Both the position numbers and the translations under genes were made by a program. The notes under the pieces were generated by a model. It had not been told where the DNA came from, ran no database searches, and saw only the letters and a program-made list of their open reading frames with translations. Positions 28,006-34,479 of a stretch of DNA of 42,509 nucleotides are shown here, piece after piece. Source of the DNA: JBFWQM01 sp050249455 (GTDB taxonomy: Bacteria > Pseudomonadota > Alphaproteobacteria > MPNO01 > VGEU01); NCBI GenBank assembly GCA_050249455.1, contig JBFWQM010000014.1, positions 1 through 42,509 on the forward strand, in the 5' to 3' direction. Numbering within the stretch: position 1 is the stretch's first letter; the number at the start of each line of letters is the position of its first letter.

Positions 28006-28052
28006 GGTTAATCGGCGGCAGTTTTTGCCGCGTTCATCGGCAGTTTTTGCCG
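28006..28052 (-). promoter_or_regulatory. Twin palindromes (ftr-like FlbD sites) with a CtrA half-site ahead of fliF
   Basis: Two identical 15-base palindromes CGGCAGTTTTTGCCG occur at 28016-28030 and 28038-28052, centres 22 bases apart, about two helical turns, so on the same face of the DNA. Their form CGGCA-N5-TGCCG resembles the Caulobacter ftr elements bound by FlbD. Next to them toward fliF is TTAACC (minus strand, 28011-28006), the CtrA half-site core. In Caulobacter fliF is activated by CtrA and repressed by FlbD, which fits this layout. Confidence 0.6.
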
Positions 28053-28095
28053 ATCGGCGTTGCGGCGGGACGCCGCATGCCGGCGTCCGTCGCGT

Positions 28096-28407
28096 TCAGT
28101 CCGTCGACAGGAGGTCATGCCGCGCGTCGCGCCGCGTCCGGTACTTCTGCAGCCGCGTGGCGCGCAGGCCGCGCACCCCGTACTCGTCGATCAGCTTCTG
28201 CCAGGAGAGGTACTCTTCGACCGACAGCTTGTAGCGGTTGCAGGCATCCTCCAGCGAGATCAGGCCCGAACGCACGCCGGCCACGACCTCAGCCTTGCGC
28301 CGCACGACCCAGCGCTTGGTGTTCGGCGGAGGCAGGTCGTCGAGCGTCATCGGACGCCCGAGGGGGCTGACGACTGCCATGCGACGTCCCAGGTCGCCGT
28401 CTGCCAT
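28096..28407 (-). CDS. sciP: CtrA inhibitor SciP (DUF1153)
   Basis: Small DNA-binding protein that in Caulobacter blocks CtrA-activated promoters. From ATG 28407, with GGAG about nine bases upstream, 103 residues; a GTG at 28422 would add five. The family core is unmistakable: LDDLPPPNTKRWVVRRKAEV (22-41), then SLEDACNRYKLSVEEYLSWQ (51-70), a helix-turn-helix, and GVRGLRATRLQKYR. It lies between flgE, after a strong terminator, and the fliF operon. The gap to the flgE stop holds a TTAACC motif (minus strand, 28489-28484), a possible CtrA site of its own. Confidence 0.96.
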   Translation of the reverse strand: MADGDLGRRMAVVSPLGRPMTLDDLPPPNTKRWVVRRKAEVVAGVRSGLISLEDACNRYKLSVEEYLSWQKLIDEYGVRGLRATRLQKYRTRRDARHDLLSTD

Positions 28408-28497
28408 TGAAGGATACTCCACGCGGTGTACTTCGATGCCGCTACACTACGGCGGGCCTTCTAAAGAAAGCCCTAAGCGCAAAGGTTAAGCGGCAGC

Positions 28498-28536
28498 CCA
28501 AAAGCAAACGGAGCCGCCATAACCGGCGGCTCCGTT
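28498..28536 (-). terminator. Rho-independent terminator after flgE
   Basis: A perfect 12-bp stem (AACGGAGCCGCC at 28507-28518 with its complement at 28525-28536, six-base loop) is followed on the minus strand by TTTGCTTTTGGG. It separates the flgE transcript from sciP. Confidence 0.85.
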
Positions 28537-28550
28537 GGTTAATGCTGCGC

Positions 28551-29822
28551 TTATCGGATGCGCAGCAGCTCTTCCATCATCTGGTCCGCAGTCGTGATGA
28601 TGCGGGTATTGGCCGAGTAGGCGCGCTGGGTGATGATCATGTCCGTGAATTCCTGCGCGAGGTCCACCGTGGACGCTTCGACCGCATTTGTCACGATGGT
28701 GCCGGAATTGATGTCGGCCGCGGATCGCAGGAAGACCCCGCCCGAAAGGTCGGTCTCGGCGTAGACGCTGCCGTTCTTCGCCTCCAGACCGTTCGGGTTC
28801 GCGAACGTCGCGACCGGCAGCTTGTACATCTTCAGCGACTGTCCGTTGTCGAACAGGGCCGAGACGATGCCGCTCTGGTCGACGCTGACCCCGAAGAAGG
28901 TGCCGACCGGCCGGCCGTCCTGGTTCACGCCGGTCACCGAGTAGTTGGACGAGAACTGGGTCACCCCGCCGGTCTCGTTGGGCGTGCCGAGGTCGAGGTT
29001 GATGACGGTGTCGTTGGCGCCCGAGGTCCATCCACCCAGGGCGATGGCGGGCGGCGTCGCGCCGCCGTCGAAGGTCAGCGGCGTGCCGTCGCCGTTGAAC
29101 ACGATGTCGACGCTCCAGCCGGCGTTGCCGCCGACCGCGCCTTCGTCGATCGAGGCGGCGTCGGGCGCGGTCGCGGTGACCGTCCACTCGTTGGCCGCGG
29201 TCTTCTCCCAGGTCAGGGTCACGTCGTGACCGACGCCCAGCGAGTCGAAGACCTGGACGGTCGTCGTTTCGGTGTCGGCGACCGCGGCCGAAGCCGGCAG
29301 GTTGAGGTCGAACTCGATATTGGAGGTGACCGTCGCGGCGCCGGCGCCGCCCGAGACGCGGACCGGCTCCAGCGCCGTCACGATGGAGGAGTTGCCGGCC
29401 AGCGGCTCGCCGTTCGCGTCGGTCTTCCAGCCCTGCAGGTAGTAGCCCGACGGCGTCTTCAGGAAGCCCTGGGTGTCGGTGGAGAACTCGCCGGCACGGG
29501 TATAGAAGCGCGGGTCCGCCGCCGTCGGCGAATTGTTCTGGGTCACCACGAAGAAGCCCTGGCCGGAGATCGCCAGGTCGGTGTTGCTCTCGGAAGCCTG
29601 CAAGAGGCCCTGCCGGTCGATCGACGACAGCGGCACGGCGCGGGTGCCGCCGGCCGAGTAGAAATTCGTCCCCTGCGGCGTGACCAGCGAGGAAAAGCTG
29701 GCATGCGTCGCCTTGTAGCCGACCGTGCTCACGTTGGCGATGTTGTCGGAGATCATGCCCAGCGCGCTCGAGTGCGCATTCAGCGCCGAGACACTGGAGA
29801 ACATCGCGCCGATCAAACTCAT
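28551..29822 (-). CDS. flgE: Flagellar hook protein FlgE
   Basis: Builds the hook joining rod and filament. 423 residues with the rod/hook/filament N-terminal signature MSLIGAMFSSVSALNAHSSA and ALGMISDNIANVSTVGYKA. The middle domains contain FFVVTQNNSPTAADPRFYTR and GYYLQGWKTDANGEP. The C-terminal D0 helix is EFTDMIITQRAYSANTRIIT, ending MMEELLRIR. TTAGGAG stands ahead of the ATG. The gene is last in a run fliK-flgD-flgE, as expected since FlgD caps and FliK measures the hook. It could be confused with FlgG or FlgF, but the length and partners favour FlgE. Confidence 0.96.
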   Translation of the reverse strand: MSLIGAMFSSVSALNAHSSALGMISDNIANVSTVGYKATHASFSSLVTPQGTNFYSAGGTRAVPLSSIDRQGLLQASESNTDLAISGQGFFVVTQNNSPTAADPRFYTRAGEFSTDTQGFLKTPSGYYLQGWKTDANGEPLAGNSSIVTALEPVRVSGGAGAATVTSNIEFDLNLPASAAVADTETTTVQVFDSLGVGHDVTLTWEKTAANEWTVTATAPDAASIDEGAVGGNAGWSVDIVFNGDGTPLTFDGGATPPAIALGGWTSGANDTVINLDLGTPNETGGVTQFSSNYSVTGVNQDGRPVGTFFGVSVDQSGIVSALFDNGQSLKMYKLPVATFANPNGLEAKNGSVYAETDLSGGVFLRSAADINSGTIVTNAVEASTVDLAQEFTDMIITQRAYSANTRIITTADQMMEELLRIR

Positions 29823-29884
29823 AACGGGTACTCCTAACGAATAACTCGGTTTGCGTGGCCGCCGCCTGACAGCGCGGCCTGGAA

Positions 29885-30574
29885 CTAGCTGTCTTCGTCC
29901 GCCGACTGGTCGCGCACGCCGATCACGGCGCCGACCGGGATCTTCGAGGCGCCCAGCACCATCAGGGCGCCTTCGTCGCTCGATTCGATGCCGGTGACCT
30001 TGCCGATCACGGTGGTCGTGGCGGTGACCTCCTTCTCCTCGGCGTCGGTCGCGACGATCTGGATCTTGTAGCTGCCGTCGGGCGCGGCGGAGCCGTCGAG
30101 CTTCTTGCCGTCCCAGGTGAACTCGTGCTTGCCGGCGGTGGTCTTGCCGGGTTCGCTGTAGACCAGCTTGCCGGCGGCGTCGGTGATCACGACCGAGGTC
30201 TTCTTGGTGCCGCCGGGCAGGGTGTAGGTGTACTTCGCCTCGCCGTCGGCCAGGACGCCGGTGTCGCTGCTCGCCTCGACCGTCTTGCCGATGAACTGGA
30301 GGGCGCCGACCGACTGGTTGGCCATGCCGAGAGACACCAGCATGTCGAGCTTCTTGTTCGATTCCAGCGCCTGCTCGACCTGGGTGAAGGTCACGAGCTG
30401 CTGGGTGAACTGGGTGGTGTCCATCGGCGACAGCGGATCCTGGTGCTTCAGCTGCGTGGTCAGCAGGGTCAGGAAGTTGTTGTAGTTGTCGGCCAGGCTC
30501 GCCGCGCTGGTGGCGGTCTTGCCCGCGGACGTGGCGGCCGCCGTGGTGGTCGGCGAAACGGCGTCGGTGGCCAT
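29885..30574 (-). CDS. flgD: Flagellar hook cap FlgD
   Basis: Scaffold for hook assembly, 229 residues. After a Thr/Ala-rich N-terminus (1-25) comes the FlgD signature NNFLTLLTTQLKHQDPLSPM and DTTQFTQQLVTFTQVEQAL. A central FlgD/Ig-like tandem follows, with KHEFTWDGKKLDGSAAPDGSYKI interrupted only by short loops, and a C-terminal Tudor-like strand set. It lies 13 bases after fliK and 62 before flgE. Confidence 0.96.
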   Translation of the reverse strand: MATDAVSPTTTAAATSAGKTATSAASLADNYNNFLTLLTTQLKHQDPLSPMDTTQFTQQLVTFTQVEQALESNKKLDMLVSLGMANQSVGALQFIGKTVEASSDTGVLADGEAKYTYTLPGGTKKTSVVITDAAGKLVYSEPGKTTAGKHEFTWDGKKLDGSAAPDGSYKIQIVATDAEEKEVTATTTVIGKVTGIESSDEGALMVLGASKIPVGAVIGVRDQSADEDS

Positions 30575-30587
30575 GGCGGAAGGTCCC

Positions 30588-31940
30588 TCAGACGCGGATG
30601 TCGAGTCCGCCGATCAGCGAGCTTGCGGTCGCGGCGGGCGGCGGGATCGGGGTGTCGTCCGGCTCGCCGTCGGGATCGGAGAACCGGTCGAGGAACGTCT
30701 GCTGCTGGCCCTCGTACGGGCCGCGCTGGCTGCCGTCGCCCTTGAGCCCGAAGTTCAGGCTGCCGGAATCGGTGCGCAGCCCGGCGTCCTGCAGCGCCCG
30801 TTCGAGCGCGCGCGAGTCGCGCTGGATGAGCTCCAGCGTCTCGGGCCGCTCCGCGGCGATGACGGCGGTGACCCGGTGGTCGTGCCCGATCTGCAGCTCG
30901 ACCGTGATGGCGCCCAGGGTGGGCGGCTTGAGATCGACGGTGAAGCGGTTCTGTGCGTCTTCGATTGCCCGCGTGATGTGCACGGCGACCTGCGAGACCA
31001 CCGCCGGTCCGTGGACGGCGGCGCGCGCGGCGGCGGCGCTGGCGGCCGCGGCATCGGCCTTCGCGGCGTTGGCCGGCGCCTGCGGGCCCGGCTGAGGCTC
31101 CGCCGGTTCCAGGCTTTCGGCGAAGTCGGCGGCTGCCGGCGCGGCCACAGCGGGCTCCGTCGTGTTGGCCGCGCTGCCGGCTGCGGCCGCCTGCGGCGGG
31201 GTCGGCTTGGTCGGCGCGGCCAAATCGCCGGCAGCATCCGCCGGCGCCTCCGCCGCTTGCGGCATGGCCGGCGCCTCGGCGGTCGCCGGCGCGCCGTTGC
31301 GCGGCGCTGCGGCAGGTCCGGCGGCGGCGGCGGCGATCGGGGTCGTCGCTTCTCCCGCCGGCGCGGCGACAGGGGCGGTCTCGGCCACCGGCGTCGCGGG
31401 GACGGGGGGAACGATCGGCACAGGCGCCTGGGGGGTCGCGGCCGGCGCGATGTCGCCGGCATCGGCGGCTTCCTGGCCATCCGCGGTCGGCGGCGACCCG
31501 GCGGGAGCAGTGGGATCGGCGGTCGCCGCGGCCGGCTTCGCGGCCCCGGCGGTCGCGACCGCAATGGTTGAAAGGGCATCCTCGACGAGCCCGTCAGGGG
31601 CCGCGCCGGCAGGCGCTGTCTCGCCGGACTTGGCAGGTTTCCCCTCGGACGGGGCGGCGGGTGCAGCGGTCGCGATCATGGCATGCTCGCCCTCCGCGAC
31701 GACAGGAACGGCGGCGGCGTTGGCCTGGTCGGGCGTCGCCGGGACGCCCTGCTGCGGCACTTCCTCGCCGGCCGGGATCGCGGCGTTGCCCATGCCTACG
31801 CTGGCCAGCAGCATGGCCAGGAGGTCGGTGAACCCGCCGGCGGCCGACTGTCCGCCGCCGGGGGCGCCGGTTGTGCCGGTTGTGCCGGTTGCGGCGCCTG
31901 CGGCGCCTGCGGCGGGGGACGGGGGCGGTGCTACTTCCAT
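30588..31940 (-). CDS. fliK: Flagellar hook-length control protein FliK
   Basis: Secreted ruler that switches export from hook to filament. About 450 residues from ATG 31940; the open frame continues upstream to 32414 but that part is a shadow of the next gene. Residues 1-340 are very rich in Ala, Pro, Gly and Thr with low complexity, as in FliK. The C-terminal Flg_hook domain (about 350-440) holds FTVDLKPPTLGAITVELQI and HRVTAVIAAERPETLELIQR. It is the gene before flgD. No other family fits both halves. Confidence 0.92.
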   Translation of the reverse strand: MEVAPPPSPAAGAAGAATGTTGTTGAPGGGQSAAGGFTDLLAMLLASVGMGNAAIPAGEEVPQQGVPATPDQANAAAVPVVAEGEHAMIATAAPAAPSEGKPAKSGETAPAGAAPDGLVEDALSTIAVATAGAAKPAAATADPTAPAGSPPTADGQEAADAGDIAPAATPQAPVPIVPPVPATPVAETAPVAAPAGEATTPIAAAAAGPAAAPRNGAPATAEAPAMPQAAEAPADAAGDLAAPTKPTPPQAAAAGSAANTTEPAVAAPAAADFAESLEPAEPQPGPQAPANAAKADAAAASAAAARAAVHGPAVVSQVAVHITRAIEDAQNRFTVDLKPPTLGAITVELQIGHDHRVTAVIAAERPETLELIQRDSRALERALQDAGLRTDSGSLNFGLKGDGSQRGPYEGQQQTFLDRFSDPDGEPDDTPIPPPAATASSLIGGLDIRV

Positions 31941-31987
31941 CGGACTCGACTCGACGCGGCGAAGGCGGGGGAGGGCTGCGGGGCGGT

Positions 31988-32452
31988 TCAGGCGGCGGCG
32001 TGCGGCACGACACGCAGGCGCTGGCGCATCTCGGCGCGCTGGCGCGGTGCGTCCAGGGCCTCGGCGATGGCGACATCGCTCTGGATGCGGTCGTCGAGCT
32101 TGGCCCAGGCGTCGCGCACCGGCTGCAGGATGTCGATGAGCCGCTGCGTCAGCGCGGCGTCGTTGCGGATGTTGATCATCGGCAACTCGGTCATCACCGT
32201 GCGGTAGACGACGTCGAGGCCGCGGGCAATCTCGCCGCCTTCCTTGAAGTCGAGCCCGTCGAGCAGCACGGCGATCACGTCGGCCACCCGCGACGTGGCG
32301 AAGAAGCGCGCCTCGATGTCGCCGGCCTCGATCGCCCGGGCGGTGTTCTCGAGCGCGGCGATCGCCTCGTCGTAGAGCACGACGATGGCGCGGGACGGGA
32401 ATGCGACGAAGCACTCCTCGAGACGTTCGGCGACGGCGTTACTTGGGGTCAT
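31988..32452 (-). CDS. Divergent FliS-like flagellar chaperone
   Basis: 154-residue helical protein. IVVLYDEAIAALENTARAIE and ELPMINIRNDAALTQRLIDIL align by eye with FliS, the flagellin chaperone, including the LYD motif. The usual N-terminal Y-x5-V-x-T-A/S-P segment is altered (ERLEECFVAFPSRAIV), and the C-terminus is longer and charged. It lies between flagellin 1 and fliK, while a more typical fliS lies at 34028. It may serve flagellin 1 or another export substrate; that is inference. Confidence 0.8.
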   Translation of the reverse strand: MTPSNAVAERLEECFVAFPSRAIVVLYDEAIAALENTARAIEAGDIEARFFATSRVADVIAVLLDGLDFKEGGEIARGLDVVYRTVMTELPMINIRNDAALTQRLIDILQPVRDAWAKLDDRIQSDVAIAEALDAPRQRAEMRQRLRVVPHAAA

Positions 32453-32492
32453 CGTTTGGGGCTCCGCGGTCGGTTATGGGTCGTCGGCCGGC

Positions 32493-33656
32493 TTACTGGA
32501 ACAGTCGCAGCAGGTTCTCGGGGGTCTGGTTCGCCTGTGCGAGCATCGCTACGCCCGCCTGGACCAGGATCTGCTTGCTGGTGAACATGCTCATCTCGTG
32601 CGCGACGTCGAGGTCGAGGAGGTCGCTGCGCGCCGCCTCGGTGTTCTCCAGGGTCGTCGCGATGTTGGCCTTGGCGAACTCGATCCGGTTCTGCGCCGCG
32701 CCGACGTTGGCGCGCGCGGTGTTGAGCGAGTCGATCGCGTTCGAGATCGCCAGCGACGCGGCGTCCGCATCGATCTTGGTCGTGATGTTGGTGGTGTCGA
32801 GGCCGAGCGAGTCGGCGCTGATCGAGCCCAGCGAGACCGTGATCTCGTCGGCGGTCGGGCTGGTGCCGGTGCCGACCTTGTAGGTGTATGACGCAGAGGT
32901 CGCCCCGGTCAGCGACAGCGTGCCGCTGGCATGCGTGACGTTCACCGCGAAGGCGGTGTTGATGATCAGGTCCACCTTCTCGGTCAGGATGCCGGCGGCG
33001 TCCGTCAGGGTCACCACGGTGCCCGAGCTCATGCTGGTGCCGTCGTGGATGTTGGACGCCAGGGCGCCGGTGAAGCTGCCTTCGCCGGTGACCATCGTGA
33101 AGGTCTGCGCCGCGGTGCCGTAGGACACCGTCGCCGGGGCGCCGGTGCCGGCGGCGAAGGCGCCGCGGAAGGTGATGTTCTGGATGCCGTCGGCGGCCTG
33201 GAAGTCGGTGGCCGAGGCGCGGTCGACCGCGATCGAGCCGTTGACCAGCTGGTTGCCGTTGAACTCGGTGTCGAGCGCGAGTCGATCGATCTCGGCGAGG
33301 AGCTGCTGGTACTCGGTGTCGAGCATCGAGCGCTCGGTCGAGGACAGCTGGCCGGAGCCCGCCTGCACCGACAGTGTCTTCATGCGCATCAGGATGTCGT
33401 GGGCGCGCGCCATGGCGCCGTCGGCGACCTGCAGCATCGAGATCGCCTGGCCGCTGTTGACCTGCGCCTGCGCCAGCGCCTTGACCTCGGCGTTGAGGCG
33501 CGAGCCGATCGCCATCGAGGCCGCATCGTCCTTTGCCGAGACGACGCGCGTGCCCGAAGACAGCTTGGCCAGCGAGTCGGTCATTTCCGCATCCGACTTG
33601 GACAGGTTGCGGTGCGCGACATTGGCGGCAAAGTTCGAAATCAGATTCAGCGACAT
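32493..33656 (-). CDS. Flagellin 1
   Basis: Filament protein, 387 residues. I chose ATG 33656, which has GAGGAGGAA upstream; the open frame beyond it is noncoding. N-terminal D0/D1: MSLNLISNFAANVAHRNLSK, then LSSGTRVVSAKDDAASMAI, SMLQVADGAMARAHDILMRM and TEYQQLLAEIDRLALDTEFN. The middle (about 170-290) is Thr/Gly/Ala-rich, surface-exposed and variable. C-terminal D0: DLLDLDVAHEMSMFTSKQIL, ending ENLLRLFQ. It is similar in plan to flagellin 2 at 38090, probably an old duplication. A sigma-54 promoter lies upstream. Confidence 0.97.
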   Translation of the reverse strand: MSLNLISNFAANVAHRNLSKSDAEMTDSLAKLSSGTRVVSAKDDAASMAIGSRLNAEVKALAQAQVNSGQAISMLQVADGAMARAHDILMRMKTLSVQAGSGQLSSTERSMLDTEYQQLLAEIDRLALDTEFNGNQLVNGSIAVDRASATDFQAADGIQNITFRGAFAAGTGAPATVSYGTAAQTFTMVTGEGSFTGALASNIHDGTSMSSGTVVTLTDAAGILTEKVDLIINTAFAVNVTHASGTLSLTGATSASYTYKVGTGTSPTADEITVSLGSISADSLGLDTTNITTKIDADAASLAISNAIDSLNTARANVGAAQNRIEFAKANIATTLENTEAARSDLLDLDVAHEMSMFTSKQILVQAGVAMLAQANQTPENLLRLFQ

Positions 33657-33780
33657 TTCTTCCTCCTCGTGCCGCTTCGAGCGCAGGGGCGTCCTTGCCC
33701 CTGTCTTCGCCCGCAGCGCGCCGACGGTCTGGCGGCTGGCGCGCGGTACGAACCGCTCGAAGGCTCGGCCAAGAGGAAGA

Positions 33781-33795
33781 GCAAGCGCCGGGCCA
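33781..33795 (-). promoter_or_regulatory. Sigma-54 promoter of flagellin 1
   Basis: Minus strand TGGCCCGGCGCTTGC (33795-33781) has GG-N10-GC spacing and matches TGGC-N7-TTGC. It lies about 125 bases ahead of the ATG. It fits FlbD/RpoN control of filament genes. Confidence 0.7.
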
Positions 33796-33882
33796 GTTTG
33801 GCGATGCCTCTCTAAATCTCTGAAATTACGAGGAAAATATTTTTGACGGCAAGTCGCGGGCGGTGCGATGCCGCGCATTTCA

Positions 33883-33895
33883 GGCAAATCTTGCT
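33883..33895. promoter_or_regulatory. Weak ftr-like palindrome upstream of the flagellin 1 promoter
   Basis: GGCAAATCTTGCT, core GCAA-ATC-TTGC, sits about 95 bases upstream of the sigma-54 promoter, a normal enhancer distance. The match is poorer than the sites ahead of fliF and flagellin 2. The rest of the 371-base gap 33657-34027 shows no gene. Confidence 0.4.
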
Positions 33896-33964
33896 GGCCG
33901 GCCCCGGAATTTTGTTCCCACTGCGGCCAGACCTGCCGAGCGAAAGCGGCGTCGCGCCGGCGGC

Positions 33965-34002
33965 CGAAACGAGAAAGGGGCGGGTCCCGGGACCCGCCCC
34001 TT
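33965..34002 (-). terminator. Rho-independent terminator after fliS
   Basis: A perfect 28-base palindrome (33975-34002; arms begin AAGGGGCGGGTCCC) is followed on the minus strand by TTCTCGTTTCG. It closes the fliD-fliS transcript before flagellin 1. Confidence 0.8.
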
Positions 34003-34027
34003 CAGCGGCAGATGGCGTACGGACGGA

Positions 34028-34459
34028 TCAGGCGGAGACGCGCGCCCGCATCGTTTCGGGCGCCGCCGCGGCGTCCCCGACGGTCGTGCCGAGCGCGATC
34101 TCGCGCCAGGCGTCGCGCAACGGCTCCAGCAGCTTGATGACCTCGCGCGCCGGCGTCGCGTCGTTGTGCAGGTCGACGTCGGTGAGCTGGCTGATCATGA
34201 ACGGGAACAGCCGGTTCAGGTTGCCGGCGATGTCGCCGCCGCGGTCGAGATCCAGGGTCGACCACATGTGGCTGATGATCTCCACCGCCCGGTTGTTGCC
34301 GCGCCAGCGGGCCTGCACGTCGCCGTTCTCGACCGCGGCGATCGCCTCGCGCAGCGACGCGATCGCCTTGTCGTAGAGCATGTAGACCAGCTTCGCGGGC
34401 GATGCGGTGACGACCTGCTGGGTCAGGTACTTGTTGACGTTGCCGTAGGGGGTGCTCAC
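34028..34459 (-). CDS. fliS: Flagellin chaperone FliS
   Basis: Binds the flagellin C-terminus to keep it unpolymerised before export. 143 residues with the classic start YGNVNKYLTQQVVTASPAKL, then VYMLYDKAIASLREAIAAVE and a conserved helical body (MISQLTDVDLHNDATPAREV). It lies 20 bases after fliD, the usual order fliD-fliS, and ahead of a strong terminator. Confidence 0.94.
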   Translation of the reverse strand: MSTPYGNVNKYLTQQVVTASPAKLVYMLYDKAIASLREAIAAVENGDVQARWRGNNRAVEIISHMWSTLDLDRGGDIAGNLNRLFPFMISQLTDVDLHNDATPAREVIKLLEPLRDAWREIALGTTVGDAAAAPETMRARVSA

Positions 34460-34479
34460 GCGGGGCTCCGGCGGTACGG

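Noticed and set aside
29823..29884. GG-N10-GC pattern ahead of flgE as a sigma-54 promoter
   Set aside because: The surrounding bases (AGGCGGCGGCCACGCA) lack the TGGC and TTGC elements; chance match in GC-rich DNA.
31941..32414. N-terminal extension of fliK
   Set aside because: It overlaps the FliS-like gene in another frame and has shadow composition; ATG 31940 begins the normal FliK sequence.
33657..33887. N-terminal extension of flagellin 1
   Set aside because: It would contain the sigma-54 promoter and leader; the MSLN start at 33656 has a strong ribosome site.
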